Shown: positions 15,149-23,950, counted from the stretch's first letter. The stretch: DNA of 64,000 nt from Planctomycetota bacterium (GCA_016200135.1 JACQFI010000129.1:1-64000), one strand, 5' to 3'. The notes: a model not told the origin generated them from the sequence alone. A program made the numbers and translations.

Positions 15149-17386
15149 ATGCCCCTGGCACAAGACCTCAATGAGTTGATCCGTAAATTTGGCATGGCGA
15201 TGGCGACGGCGGCCGAGAAGGTGCTCCATCCGGTCCACGTACCCGGCGACGCCGAGCCGGACCTGGCGCCCATCGAGGCGAACCGCACCAACCTATCCAA
15301 ACGTCCGTTCAAGCTCTTCCCCAGCCAGCGCGTGAAGATCGCGGCCATGGTGAAAGGCATGGCGCGGTACAAGCGTTTGTGGCTCGTGGCGGAGATGGGC
15401 TGTGGCAAGTCGCCGATGTCAGTCGCGGCGGCTTGGGCGTTCTTCCGGTCCAGGGGCCGCCCGGACTTCAAGGCTTTGGTGCTCTGTCCGGGCCATATAG
15501 TACGCAAGTGGCGGCGCGAGGCGGAATGGGCGTTGCCCGGCGCCTACGTGAAGGTGGCGCGCTGCTTTCACGATTTCCTGGCCTGGCGCGACAAGGCAAA
15601 GGGCCATGCCGGGCCATCGGTCCTGGTTGTCTCGAAGGAAACGGCCAAGCTGGGCTTCGATGTGGACAAGCCCTGTGGCGCTCGCCGGAAGATTCTGGAA
15701 CGTACCCTGGACGCAGGCGGCAAGGTGTGCGGTAGCTCCGTCGAAATGGCCGCGTGCCCGGACTGCGGTGCGATCTTGCACGAAGACACCGACAACGGCC
15801 GGCGAGCCGTGTCCTACGACGAATACATCGCCAACAACGAGCCGTGCCGCTGTGAGGGCTGTGGCGAACGCCTTTCCACGAACGCCCGCGGCTTCCGTTC
15901 CAATCCCCATCTGGATCGCTTCATCCAACGCAAGATGCCCAATTTCTTTGATCTGCTCATCGCCGACGAGGTTCACGAACTGGCCGGGGCCGAAACGATC
16001 CAAGGGAACACGTTTGGCACGTTGGCCTCGGCTTGCCGTTACACCCTGGCGCTTACCGGCACGCTAATCGGCGGGCGAGCCGAAGACCTCCACGCCCCGC
16101 TCTGGCGCATGTCGGCGGGCCTGCTCCGAAGGCGAGGCTTCGACTTGGGACCGTTGCGTGGTGGTCGCGTTGGAGCTATCTCGCGCAACGCGCGCGGGTT
16201 CACGATGGGGTATGGCGTCATGGAACGCCAGATCTGCCGGGACGCCTCTGACGACGTGACAGGTACGGTACAGCGCGGCGCCTGTGGGCGGCGGAGGGAG
16301 TTCAAGACCATCGAATTGACGAAGCCGGGTATTTCGCCGGACCTGTTCAACCATTTCCTGTTGGGCCGCGCCGTGTTCATGTCCCTAAGCGAACTTGGCC
16401 CGGCGTTACCGACTATAGAGCGAATCCTGGAACCGTGTCCGATGTCGCCTCCGCTACGCACGGCCTACGACACACTCGACAAGACGCTGGAAGAGGCTCT
16501 GAAGCGGAAAGCCGCCTGCGGCGGAAAGCGCAAGGGTCCGCCGGCCCTCGCCACCATTCGTATTCAGGCGCTCGATGCCTACGCGGATAAACCGTTTGGC
16601 TGGTCGCCGATCACCTGCCCCCGTTACGACGACAACGGCATCCGCTGCGGCTCCGAAGTCGTCGCCGTCCCAGAAGACTTGGGTGACGGCCATCTCGACG
16701 GAAAAGACCGGCGCATGGTGGAACTCTGCAAGAAGGAAGTGAAGCAGGGCCGAAAGTGCTGCGTATATCCCGTGTTCACGGGCAGACATGACGTGCGCCC
16801 GAAGATCATGAAGGCACTCGCCGAAGCCGGACTACGCACCGTGCTGATGCCTGACACGGTGCTGCCCGTGGCGCGGGAGGACTGGATCGCCCGGCACGTG
16901 GAAGAAATGGACGTGCTCATCGTCCATCCCAAACGGGTGATGACGGGCCTCGATCTCGTGCAGTTCCCCACGTTGATCTGGTTTCAACTCGGCTACTCGA
17001 CCCACGTCCTGCGGCAGGCGAGCGCCCGCGCCCGCCGTCCGATCCAAACCCAGCCCTGCAAAGTTATCTTTCTATTCTACGAGCGCACGATCCAGGAGAA
17101 GGCGCTGGCCCTCATGGGCGAGAAGGAAGCGGCCAGCCAAGCCCTTGAGGGGACGTTCGACACGCGAGCATTAAAGGCGCTTATGAACGGCGGTGAGGAC
17201 AGTGACATCATGGCGGCCCTCGCTCGCAGTCTGGAACGCGGCGCGCCAAAGGTGAACGCCAAGGCGGCGTGGTCGAAGCTGACCGAAAAGCCTGCGTTTA
17301 TGCCGATGCATGCGCCGGTCAGGCCGGTACTCCGCCCCATGCTCGCCCGACGGCAACTCTCGCAGCAGTTCCTCTTCGACATGTAG
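15149..17386 (+). CDS. SNF2/DEAD-type DNA helicase with inserted zinc ribbon
   Basis: The 745-residue product has AAAGGAGGG at 15137-15145. Walker A is EMGCGKS (residues 82-88), Walker B is ADEVHEL with D273-E274-x-H276, and motif III is LTGTL near 302. The C-terminal RecA-like lobe ends with QASARARRP, matching motif VI with its arginine finger. Between the two ATPase motifs lies a zinc ribbon (C203-x2-C206 and C233-x-C235-x2-C238). This is the architecture of superfamily 2 ATPases of the SNF2 kind, which translocate on double-stranded DNA. In this operon it most likely acts in replication or recombination of the element. The zinc ribbon inside the first lobe is uncommon. Confidence 0.85.
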   Translation: MPLAQDLNELIRKFGMAMATAAEKVLHPVHVPGDAEPDLAPIEANRTNLSKRPFKLFPSQRVKIAAMVKGMARYKRLWLVAEMGCGKSPMSVAAAWAFFRSRGRPDFKALVLCPGHIVRKWRREAEWALPGAYVKVARCFHDFLAWRDKAKGHAGPSVLVVSKETAKLGFDVDKPCGARRKILERTLDAGGKVCGSSVEMAACPDCGAILHEDTDNGRRAVSYDEYIANNEPCRCEGCGERLSTNARGFRSNPHLDRFIQRKMPNFFDLLIADEVHELAGAETIQGNTFGTLASACRYTLALTGTLIGGRAEDLHAPLWRMSAGLLRRRGFDLGPLRGGRVGAISRNARGFTMGYGVMERQICRDASDDVTGTVQRGACGRRREFKTIELTKPGISPDLFNHFLLGRAVFMSLSELGPALPTIERILEPCPMSPPLRTAYDTLDKTLEEALKRKAACGGKRKGPPALATIRIQALDAYADKPFGWSPITCPRYDDNGIRCGSEVVAVPEDLGDGHLDGKDRRMVELCKKEVKQGRKCCVYPVFTGRHDVRPKIMKALAEAGLRTVLMPDTVLPVAREDWIARHVEEMDVLIVHPKRVMTGLDLVQFPTLIWFQLGYSTHVLRQASARARRPIQTQPCKVIFLFYERTIQEKALALMGEKEAASQALEGTFDTRALKALMNGGEDSDIMAALARSLERGAPKVNAKAAWSKLTEKPAFMPMHAPVRPVLRPMLARRQLSQQFLFDM

Positions 17387-17476
17387 CCCGCCCTCACCAT
17401 TCCCGAATTGTTTCTGAGCGTCCGGCATTGGGCCGGTGCGCGTTCTTTCATTCCCACATGAAGAAGGAGTTTCACC

Positions 17477-18028
17477 ATGATCCGTCTCAGCGCAAATTTG
17501 TCCCGCAAGCTGCCGATTGCCGGCGTCGAGTATTCCTCCCAACAGTACGGCGCGGCCCTGGAGATCGAGGTCAGCGACCAAGACAAGCCCGAAGCGATCC
17601 AGGCGCAAATCCGCGAGCTGTACGCCTTGCTCAACCGGAGCATCGACGAGCAGATCACCGCCGCGACGAAGGCCAACGGGAACGGTCACGAGCCGGGCAA
17701 TGGCGGCGGTAACGGCCATGGCGAAGACATGCCCACGGCCCGCCGAACCAATGGCCGTGCCGCGCAGCCGCGTGCCCCTTACCGGCGCAATGGAAACGGG
17801 AACGGGAACGGGAACGGCAATCGTCAGGATGCAGGCGACAACAACCGCCGTCCGACTGGCGCGACGCAGGCCCAGCAGCGTGCCATTTTCGCAATTTGCA
17901 AGGAGCAAGGTTTGAATATGTCCGATGTGTTGGCCGACTACGGCGCGGCCGAGGCCCGCGATCTGAGCGTCATGGACGCGAGCAAGCTGATCGACGCCTT
18001 GAAGGGCCAGCAGTCCAACCGCCGCTGA
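17477..18028 (+). CDS. Probable recombination accessory protein with Gly/Asn linker
   Basis: The 183-residue product has GAAGGAG at 17463-17469. The N-terminal 60 residues are a compact domain (RLSANLSRKLPIAGVEYSS). A linker at about residues 65-120 consists of Gly, Asn, Arg and Pro, including NGNGNGNGNG encoded by a GGGAAC hexamer repeat. The C-terminal 45 residues (QQRAIFAICKEQGL and a final DASKLIDALKG helix) resemble a small helical domain found at the ends of phage and plasmid single-strand annealing or DNA-binding proteins. A role beside the nuclease 63 bp downstream is inferred. Confidence 0.5.
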   Translation: MIRLSANLSRKLPIAGVEYSSQQYGAALEIEVSDQDKPEAIQAQIRELYALLNRSIDEQITAATKANGNGHEPGNGGGNGHGEDMPTARRTNGRAAQPRAPYRRNGNGNGNGNGNRQDAGDNNRRPTGATQAQQRAIFAICKEQGLNMSDVLADYGAAEARDLSVMDASKLIDALKGQQSNRR

Positions 18029-18091
18029 TCCCGCCCGACCCTCCGCTGTAACCCCACCATCAAGCTGACCACTAAGAAAAAGGAGTGTGCC

Positions 18092-18937
18092 ATGCACAGC
18101 CTCGCGGCTGCCGCGCCGCCGTCTTCATTGACGGCGGCCGGCGTTCAACTCGACCACATTTCGTGGTCGGGTGTTTCGTCGTATTTGCAGTGTCCGAAGA
18201 AGTTCCATTACCGTTATCTCGATACCGCGCCGGAAGAGCGCAAATCCGCCGCGTTGATCTTTGGCGGCGCGTTCCATCGCGCCGCGGAGTCGGCGTTGCA
18301 GGCTCGACTGGAAGGCCGTCCCCTGCCGGACCTGGCAGACCTCCTCGCCGAGTACAATCGGCACTGGTGGGAAGAAGCCACCCTGACGGAAGAGATCGTG
18401 TACGCGAAGGGCGACGATGCCTCCAGTCTGAGCGAGTTGGCGGAACGCATGTTGGTGGCGTTCGTCGCGCACCTGGAAGATGAAGCGAGGACCGCGCCGC
18501 AGCGCCGCATCCTGGCGCTGGAGCACGAGGAGCGGTTCCAACTACTGCCGGATGCGCCGCCCCTTGAGGCCCGGTTGGACGTGCTGGAGTTGGACGGCGC
18601 GGACCTTTTGGTGAGCGAACTCAAGACCAGCAAATCCCGCTGGAATGATCAGAAGGTCGCAGAATCCCTGCCGCAACTCGTGGTTTACGCCCACGCGCTC
18701 ATGCCAATGCTGCGTGAGATCGGAGCTAAGCGCATCAGGCCGCGTTTTGTCGTCGTCACGAAAGCGAAAAAGCCCGTCGTCCAAGTCCTCGAGCCACGGG
18801 CCAGCCAGCAGGATGTTGTAAGGCTTCGCGAGCAGGTCACCGAAGTCTGGAAAGGCATAAAGGCTGGTGTGTTCCCAGAGCGCCAAGGCTGGTGGTGCGC
18901 ATCATGTCCGTTCCGAACGAGTTGCCTCGGCAAATAG
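18092..18937 (+). CDS. PD-(D/E)XK nuclease, RecB/Cas4-like, probable Fe-S cluster
   Basis: The 281-residue product has AAAAAGGAG at 18077-18085. The catalytic core shows a FGGAFH helix near residue 58, D163 in ARLDVLE, and the E176-L-K178 motif with the following Ser/Lys-rich strand, as in RecB-family nucleases. C34 (QCPKKF) with C269, C272 and C278 (CASCPFRTSC) gives four cysteines placed like the 4Fe-4S cluster of Cas4 and AddB. It likely cuts or resects single-stranded DNA ends. The presence of a CRISPR array on the same element raises the thought of a Cas4, but the operon neighbours are replication genes, so a recombination nuclease is more likely. Confidence 0.85.
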   Translation: MHSLAAAAPPSSLTAAGVQLDHISWSGVSSYLQCPKKFHYRYLDTAPEERKSAALIFGGAFHRAAESALQARLEGRPLPDLADLLAEYNRHWWEEATLTEEIVYAKGDDASSLSELAERMLVAFVAHLEDEARTAPQRRILALEHEERFQLLPDAPPLEARLDVLELDGADLLVSELKTSKSRWNDQKVAESLPQLVVYAHALMPMLREIGAKRIRPRFVVVTKAKKPVVQVLEPRASQQDVVRLREQVTEVWKGIKAGVFPERQGWWCASCPFRTSCLGK

Positions 18938-18975
18938 ACTGCTCAATTTCAGCCGTGTGCCGCTGAAAGTTCTTG

Positions 18976-19006
18976 CCCACGGCTCTGTGGCCGTGGGTTT
19001 TCTTTT
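18976..19006 (+). terminator. Rho-independent terminator
   Basis: The stem CCCACGGC (18976-18983) pairs with GCCGTGGG (18990-18997) around a 6-base loop and is followed by TTTTCTTTT. It lies 39 bp after the nuclease stop. A second small hairpin with a 7-bp stem precedes it at 18947-18968. Confidence 0.8.
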
Positions 19007-19030
19007 GGCTCTGAACCGGGAGGTTAGCCC

Positions 19031-19255
19031 ATGACCGCCGAACTGATCTTGCAGGTGCCGCCGGAACGCCGCGACGAGTTGTACAGCCGGATCTCCAAAA
19101 TCACCCAGGAAACGGCCGCGCTGGACCGTTCGTTGGAACCGGTCGCCGAAGCGCTCGACGTGGACGATGCCCTGGCCGAGATCGTGGAAATGATCGGCGT
19201 GGAGATTCGACGGGCTCGCCGGGCCAGCCGCAGACGCCAACCCGTGGCCGCCTGA
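19031..19255 (+). CDS. Small hypothetical helical protein
   Basis: The 74-residue product has GGGAGG at 19018-19023, upstream of ATG 19031. The sequence is highly helical and charged (PPERRDELYSRISKITQETA), followed by an acidic helix and a basic tail (RRARRASRRRQ), suggesting a small dimerising or nucleic-acid-associated protein. It stands between two predicted terminators, so it may be transcribed separately at times. No family is recognised. Confidence 0.5.
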   Translation: MTAELILQVPPERRDELYSRISKITQETAALDRSLEPVAEALDVDDALAEIVEMIGVEIRRARRASRRRQPVAA

Positions 19256-19282
19256 ACGGCACGGACTTCCCGCATTCAACCG

Positions 19283-19318
19283 GCCCGCCGGCGTTCATTG
19301 CGCCGCGCGGGCATTTTT
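19283..19318 (+). terminator. Rho-independent terminator
   Basis: GCCCGCCGGCG (19283-19293) pairs with CGCCGCGCGGGC (19301-19312), with one bulged base, around a 7-base loop. It is followed by A and TTTTT at 19314-19318. It separates the 74-residue gene from the ligase gene. Confidence 0.7.
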
Positions 19319-19334
19319 CACGAAAGGAACCTTC

Positions 19335-20411
19335 ATGCCAATGGAATCCGTCACGCTGTACTACCGCGAAGGAAATTCCGACAAGGTTTACCAAGCGTCC
19401 ATCGAACCCCAGGGGGCGGGCTTCGTTGTGAATTTTGCGTTCGGCCGTCGTAGCTCCACGCTCCAGGCTGGGACGAAGACGCACGCACCTCTGGCATACG
19501 CCGAAGCTAAGAAAGTGTACGACGCCCTTGTGAGGTCAAAGACCGCGAAGGGCTACACCGCAGGACCGAGCGGCGTGCCCTACTCGGGCGGTAACAAGGC
19601 CGAGCGCGACACGGGGCTTCGGCCTCAGTTGCTCAATCCGATCACCGAGGATGAAGTTGAGCGATTCCTGGCCGATCCCGCGTACTGGCTCCAAGAAAAG
19701 AAGGACGGGCGGCGCATCATGCTCCGCAAGAACGCTGGTGAGGTTGTCGGGATCAACCGAACCGGCCTGACCGTCGGCTTGCCCGAGTCCATCCTCGAAT
19801 CCGCCCGCGCTCTGCCAGGCGATTTCGTGCTCGACGGCGAGGCCATCGGTGACCGCCTGTACGTATTCGACTGTCTGGCGCGGGGGCAGGCGAAGCTGGA
19901 GGCGCACCCGTACCGGGACCGTTGGCGTGCCCTGCTCGAACTGGCCAGTGGATGCCGCGGTAGCATCGAGGCTCTGCCCACGGCGGCGGCTTCGGGCGAT
20001 AAACGGGATCTGCTGCGGTTCCTGCGCGAGAAGAACACCGAAGGGGTGGTCCTGAAGGATCGTGCAGCGCCGTACACGCCGGGCAGGCCGGCCAGCGGTG
20101 GAACGCAGGTAAAGTTCAAGTTCGTAGCAACGGCCTCCTGCCTCGTGACGGCGGGCCGCAACGGGAAGCGCAGCGTTGGTCTTGAAGTCCTCGAAGGAAA
20201 TAAAAGGATCGCCGTGGGTAACGTTTCGATCCCACCGAAGGCCCCTATCCCGCAGCAGGGCCAAGTGATTGAGGTGCGTTACCTGTACGCCCACCGGGGC
20301 GGCGCTCTTTTCCAGCCGGTGTACCTGGGACGCCGCACCGACATCCTGGCATCCGACTGCAAGCTGGCGCAACTGAAGTTCCGCCGGGATGACGCTGAAG
20401 ACGACGCCTGA
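19335..20411 (+). CDS. ATP-dependent DNA ligase with N-terminal WGR domain
   Basis: The 358-residue product has AAAGGAA at 19323-19329. Residues 5-80 form a WGR-type domain (SVTLYYREGNSDKVYQ and FGRRSSTLQAGT), known from PARPs and some ligases. The nucleotidyltransferase core has E121-K122-K-D-G-R-R127, where K122 is the expected AMP-linked lysine. It also has the motif III segment VLDGEAI, EGVVLKD (motif IV) and VKFKFVA (motif V). The OB-fold end follows. ATP-dependent ligases of this size occur in phages and plasmids and in bacterial repair systems. Together with the polymerase, helicase and nuclease it completes a set able to seal DNA without the host ligase. The WGR fusion is uncommon but known. 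Confidence 0.85.
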   Translation: MPMESVTLYYREGNSDKVYQASIEPQGAGFVVNFAFGRRSSTLQAGTKTHAPLAYAEAKKVYDALVRSKTAKGYTAGPSGVPYSGGNKAERDTGLRPQLLNPITEDEVERFLADPAYWLQEKKDGRRIMLRKNAGEVVGINRTGLTVGLPESILESARALPGDFVLDGEAIGDRLYVFDCLARGQAKLEAHPYRDRWRALLELASGCRGSIEALPTAAASGDKRDLLRFLREKNTEGVVLKDRAAPYTPGRPASGGTQVKFKFVATASCLVTAGRNGKRSVGLEVLEGNKRIAVGNVSIPPKAPIPQQGQVIEVRYLYAHRGGALFQPVYLGRRTDILASDCKLAQLKFRRDDAEDDA

Positions 20412-20481
20412 CGTACCGCCGATGTTCCCCAATCGATCAATCGGACTAGTCCATTAAACCCTCTTTTAAGGAGTGTTACCC

Positions 20482-21237
20482 ATGTTGATGTTGTCCAAGG
20501 CCCATGAAGTCCACCGCCGCGATTTGGCTTCGATCCGCACGCCCGCGCCTACCGAGACGTGGCGGCCCGTCTCCCACCTGGAGGCCGTCGAGACGTTGCT
20601 TCACCGCGCCAAGGCGAAGGGCTTGCGCGTCGCTTCGGAACGCTTTGCGCTGCTCGACGGCGCGCTCTATCCCGAACCGGGCCGGGCGGTGCCCTTGCCG
20701 GGCGCGCGCCTCTTCGGCTCGGTGGACTTCCAGCCGATCTCCGGCCTGAAGTTCCCGGCGGGGTGCATGCCCTCCGCCGGCATCCGCAATTCGCACGACA
20801 AGAGTTTCGCGCTCTCGATCTTGAGCGGCGCGAGAGTGCTGATTTGCGCGAACGGCGTGCTAAGCGCCGAGTACGTAATCAGCCGGAAGCACACCAGTGG
20901 CCTGGATTTGGCCGCGGAAGTAGATCGCGCCTTGGATTCGTTCATCGAGAGCATCACGACGTTCAACGCGACCTATGAAAGACTGCGCGGCAAGAGCCTC
21001 ACCAAGGCGCGGGCGCACAATCTGGCCGTGGAACTGGCGCGCGGCGGCGCGTTTTCCTCGTCGGACATCCTGCCGATGCTGCATGAGTTCGAGAACCCGC
21101 GCCACCCTGAGTTCAAGGACCGTAACGCCTGGACGCTCTACCAGGCGGCCACCGAGATCATGAAGAACCAGAGCCCCGCGCGGCAGGTGGACGGTTACAA
21201 AGCGCTCAACGCCGTGGTCATGGCGCAGGTCAACTGA
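20482..21237 (+). CDS. DUF932-family phage/plasmid protein
   Basis: The 251-residue product is read from ATG 20482, chosen because AAGGAG at 20468-20473 is correctly spaced; the open frame begins 3 codons earlier. The central part (GIRNSHDKSFAL, VLICANGVLSAEY, SRKHTS) matches the conserved core of DUF932 (phage/plasmid-like protein family). Members are common on mobile elements and have no firmly established function. It lies near the end of the replication operon. Confidence 0.75.
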   Translation: MLMLSKAHEVHRRDLASIRTPAPTETWRPVSHLEAVETLLHRAKAKGLRVASERFALLDGALYPEPGRAVPLPGARLFGSVDFQPISGLKFPAGCMPSAGIRNSHDKSFALSILSGARVLICANGVLSAEYVISRKHTSGLDLAAEVDRALDSFIESITTFNATYERLRGKSLTKARAHNLAVELARGGAFSSSDILPMLHEFENPRHPEFKDRNAWTLYQAATEIMKNQSPARQVDGYKALNAVVMAQVN

Positions 21238-21316
21238 TCGATGTTGTGCAGTGCCCGAACGCTCGCGCAGTACCGTCATTGCCCTCATCACCCCATTCAA
21301 TAAGGAGAAGCATGCC

Positions 21317-21475
21317 ATGAAATCGCAAGGAAACTGGAAGAACGTCGCGCTCGAACTGCTCGCCGCAGCCGCCGTGGGTGCCCTCGCCGCACTCACGCAA
21401 GAAGCACTTAAGCGCGGCGCGGCCTTGGCCGTGGACAAAAAGAAATCCGGCACCAAGGCGGCCAAGCGGTCGTGA
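21317..21475 (+). CDS. Short Ala-rich membrane or helix peptide
   Basis: The product has 52 residues. TAAGGAG at 21301-21307 supports ATG 21317; an ATG at 21312 is out of frame. A hydrophobic Ala/Leu helix at residues 9-26 is followed by a Lys-rich tail (KKKSGTKAAKRS). It is the last gene of the operon and ends 8 bp before a terminator-like hairpin. Function is unknown. Confidence 0.5.
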   Translation: MKSQGNWKNVALELLAAAAVGALAALTQEALKRGAALAVDKKKSGTKAAKRS

Positions 21476-21483
21476 AAAAGATA

Positions 21484-21510
21484 GGCCGCCAGAGCAACCC
21501 TCTGGCGGCC
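21484..21510 (+). terminator. Strong hairpin at end of island operon
   Basis: GGCCGCCAGAG (21484-21494) pairs perfectly with CTCTGGCGGCC (21500-21510) around a 5-base loop. No T-run follows, so it may be an atypical or Rho-assisted terminator. Confidence 0.6.
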
Positions 21511-21857
21511 CATCCAATATCCGGTCGATAGATAGTTTGTCTTTTGGCTGGAATGAATTTGATTTGTTAAGAACTGAGATGAACAATGCCTCTCGTTGCG
21601 AACGGGCGGGCCGCTGCCAGCGTAGTGCATCCCGCCAGTGTACGGCTCCTGGAGCCATCTCTATGCCCTCGATTCCCCGATATTGCTAGTCGGGCGTTCT
21701 CGCAGGGTCCCAATCACCATTCAGTTTTTGAGCGTTCGAGCCGCACCGTTCTCGCTGAGTACAGCGTGACGTTGTGTATTCGTTACGCCTAGCTGTCCCT
21801 GCACCCGCCCGAATGGCGCCGCGATAGGCGCGGCGTCGTTAGTCGGGACAACACAAG
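21511..21857. other. Intergenic region upstream of excisionase-like gene
   Basis: No gene is supported here. The stretch contains AT-rich segments near 21525-21570 that could hold a promoter, and a hairpin CGCCGCG-ATAGG-CGCGGCG at 21817-21835 shortly before the AlpA-like gene. This is a likely control region for the excision/integration genes and could include part of an attachment or excisionase-binding site. Confidence 0.35.
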
Positions 21858-22208
21858 GTGCCAGGTAAAAAAGAACAGACAACCAATAGCCGGTCATTAC
21901 CTGAAGTAAGAACCGACGATCCCACAGCAGGTCCCGCCATGGGCCTGCCCACGGCGAAAACGATTCATCAAAGCACAGGGCAAGGGGAAGCGCCCATCAC
22001 GGGCGCGCCGTCCCTGTTGCTCAACGCCAAAGCCGCCGCCGCTTTGATCGACGTCAGCGAATCCACGTTCTGGAAGTTCCATGCGCAAGGCCGCACTCCC
22101 CTTCCCCTCCGACTCGGAGGCAGCGTGGTCCGCTGGCGCCGGGAGGAATTGGAAGCCTGGGTGCGCGCAGGCTGTCCTCCACGCCATCAGTGGAAGTACA
22201 GCCCATGA
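21858..22208 (+). CDS. AlpA/excisionase-type helix-turn-helix protein
   Basis: The product has 116 residues from GTG 21858; ATG 21939 is an alternative start with CAGCAGG upstream. The C-terminal half (LLLNAKAAAALIDVSESTFWK, then LPLRLGGSVVRW and a final WVRAGCP helix) is the MerR-like winged helix of AlpA/HTH_17 excisionases. These bind near attachment sites and direct a tyrosine recombinase, or activate its gene. Its position 31 bp upstream of the integrase fits that job. The first 45 residues are unstructured. Confidence 0.75.
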   Translation: MPGKKEQTTNSRSLPEVRTDDPTAGPAMGLPTAKTIHQSTGQGEAPITGAPSLLLNAKAAAALIDVSESTFWKFHAQGRTPLPLRLGGSVVRWRREELEAWVRAGCPPRHQWKYSP

Positions 22209-22239
22209 ATCCACCAAAGATCAATCTAGGAGATCGCAA

Positions 22240-23490
22240 GTGAGGCTATACAAGAACACGTACAAGGATCGCAAGGGGCGCACCCGCGAATCCGCCAAGT
22301 GGTATGGCGAATTCCGGGACCACGCCCAGCAAGTACGAAGGATGCCGCTCCTGACAGACAAAGCCGCCAGCGGCGAAGCCGGACGCAAGATCGAACGCCT
22401 CGTGGCGCTCCGCGCTTCAGGCGACGTACCAGACCTTGACCTGAGCCGATGGTTGATGTCCTGTCCGCAACAAATAACCAAGCTCCTGGTCGAATGGAGG
22501 TTGGTGGACGCCACGCGCATCGCCGCAACCAAGACACTTGCGGATCACCTGGAGGATTACGAAACCGACCTCGCCAGCGACGGCAACACCCCGAAGCATG
22601 CCGCGCTGACGCACTTCCGGGCCAAGCGGGTGATGGATGGCTGCCGTTTCCGGTTCCAGTCAGACGTCAACCGCGATGAAGTCAAAGCCTACCTCAGCAA
22701 GCTGCGAAAGGCCGGCACGATCGGAGCCAAGACCTACAACTACTACGTCCGCGACCTGAAGGCGTTCTGCAAGTGGCTGGTACGCTCCAGTCGCGCTCGC
22801 GAGAATCCGCTGGAACACCTGGAGAGCCTGGGGGCCAAAACCATCGCCCAGGATCCCAGTGCCAAACGGCGGGCGTTTACTACGGATGAGATCAGGAAGC
22901 TCCTGGAGGCAACGATCCGGGAGCCCACTCGGTATGGGATGTCCGGCCTGGAACGATCCCTGGTCTACCGGTTGGCCGTGGAAACGGGCCTGCGCGCATC
23001 GGAGACGGCCAGCCTCACCCGAGTCAGCTTCCGGCTCGACGACAAGCGTCCAGCCGTCTTCGTGGCCGGCAGCGCGACTAAGAACGCACAGAGTGCCGAT
23101 CTGCCGATAAGGACCAAGACGGCTGAGTTGTTGCGCGGCCATCTAAAGCTGAAGTTGCCCACAGCCAAGGCATTTGCCATGCCGCCCGTCACGGACACGG
23201 CGCGCATGATCCGGGCCGATCTGGCCGCTGCGGGCATCGTGGAGCCGGAAGGATCGGCCTACGTGCTCGACTTTCACACGCTCCGGCACACCTTCGTGAC
23301 AATGCTGGCGGCGAGTGGTGTGCATCCTAAGGTGGCCCAGGACTTGGCCCGCCACAGCGACATCAACCTGACGCTCTCGCGGTACTCTCATACGGTTCTG
23401 GAACAAAGGGGGGAAGCCGTGGACCGGTTGCCCGATTTCGACAAACCAGCGGATTCCGAGGGCAAGACGGGCACGTCCGACGCAGGATAA
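22240..23490 (+). CDS. Tyrosine recombinase (integrase)
   Basis: The product has 416 residues from GTG 22240 with TAGGAG at 22227-22232. The frame is open upstream, but that part overlaps the AlpA-like gene. The catalytic set is complete: R252 (TGLRASE), K281 (SATKNAQS), H346-x2-R349 (HTLRHTF), H372 (ARHSD) and the nucleophile Y382 (LSRYSHT). An N-terminal SAM-like core-binding domain covers roughly residues 105-215. The gene points at the 3' end of the tRNA-Arg gene 93 bp away, the normal arrangement for an integrase that uses the tRNA end as attB. It should integrate and excise the island. Confidence 0.93.
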   Translation: MRLYKNTYKDRKGRTRESAKWYGEFRDHAQQVRRMPLLTDKAASGEAGRKIERLVALRASGDVPDLDLSRWLMSCPQQITKLLVEWRLVDATRIAATKTLADHLEDYETDLASDGNTPKHAALTHFRAKRVMDGCRFRFQSDVNRDEVKAYLSKLRKAGTIGAKTYNYYVRDLKAFCKWLVRSSRARENPLEHLESLGAKTIAQDPSAKRRAFTTDEIRKLLEATIREPTRYGMSGLERSLVYRLAVETGLRASETASLTRVSFRLDDKRPAVFVAGSATKNAQSADLPIRTKTAELLRGHLKLKLPTAKAFAMPPVTDTARMIRADLAAAGIVEPEGSAYVLDFHTLRHTFVTMLAASGVHPKVAQDLARHSDINLTLSRYSHTVLEQRGEAVDRLPDFDKPADSEGKTGTSDAG

Positions 23491-23503
23491 CAGCGTATTT
23501 TGT

Positions 23504-23526
23504 CTGGGCGTTTTGCTGGGCGTTTT
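23504..23526 (+). repeat. 12-bp tandem repeat between integrase and tRNA
   Basis: CTGGGCGTTTT occurs at 23504-23514 and again at 23516-23526, separated by one G. Short direct repeats beside an attachment site often serve as arm-type integrase or excisionase binding sites. Here the idea rests on position only. Confidence 0.5.
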
Positions 23527-23529
23527 CGC

Positions 23530-23569
23530 ACGGGTTGGTGGAGGCCCATACGGGCTTCCACGAACCCGT
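23530..23569. terminator. 18-bp hairpin between integrase and tRNA
   Basis: Positions 23530-23547 pair with 23552-23569 with one mismatch and one G-T pair around the loop ATAC. It probably ends transcription of the integrase, and it could act in both directions to insulate the tRNA gene. Its place at the element boundary also makes it a possible structural part of the attachment region. Confidence 0.6.
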
Positions 23570-23582
23570 TTACCTATGAAGC

Positions 23583-23659
<77 letters not shown>

Positions 23660-23950
23660 GTGGGTCGGACTTCGGAGCGGAAGCCTCCTATTTTTTAATG
23701 GTCGAGCAAGCGCCGACCTGTAACCTTATTTCCGTAAATGCTTTACAAGCCGACACCCATTCATCCTACTCGTCGACGGGTCCCGCTTGCGCGCTGCTGA
23801 TTATGCCCGGCTAATGCCGATTCGCAAGAAGCGCAAAGTCGCGAATCCCATCCTGAAGCGCGCCGTTTTTGACGATACTTCATAGTAGTGCCTTGTCGGC
23901 AGCAACCTGGAAACAACTCGAAGCTCGGCTCGGCTTCTCACGGAGGCTCC

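Larger units (their letters stand above)
1..23582. mobile_element. Integrated island next to tRNA-Arg(UCU), left end not seen
   Basis: A tyrosine recombinase gene ends 93 bp from the 3' end of a tRNA-Arg gene, and an AlpA-like small HTH gene lies directly upstream of the recombinase. This is the usual arrangement for elements that integrate into tRNA 3' ends. To the left lies an almost unidirectional block of replication and recombination genes plus small orphan genes, and to the right ordinary housekeeping genes. I looked for a second copy of the tRNA 3' end in 1-23500 and saw only short chance matches, so the left junction is probably beyond base 1. No capsid, portal, relaxase or mating-pore genes are visible. 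That the whole of 1-23582 is one element, CRISPR array included, is an inference. Confidence 0.6.
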
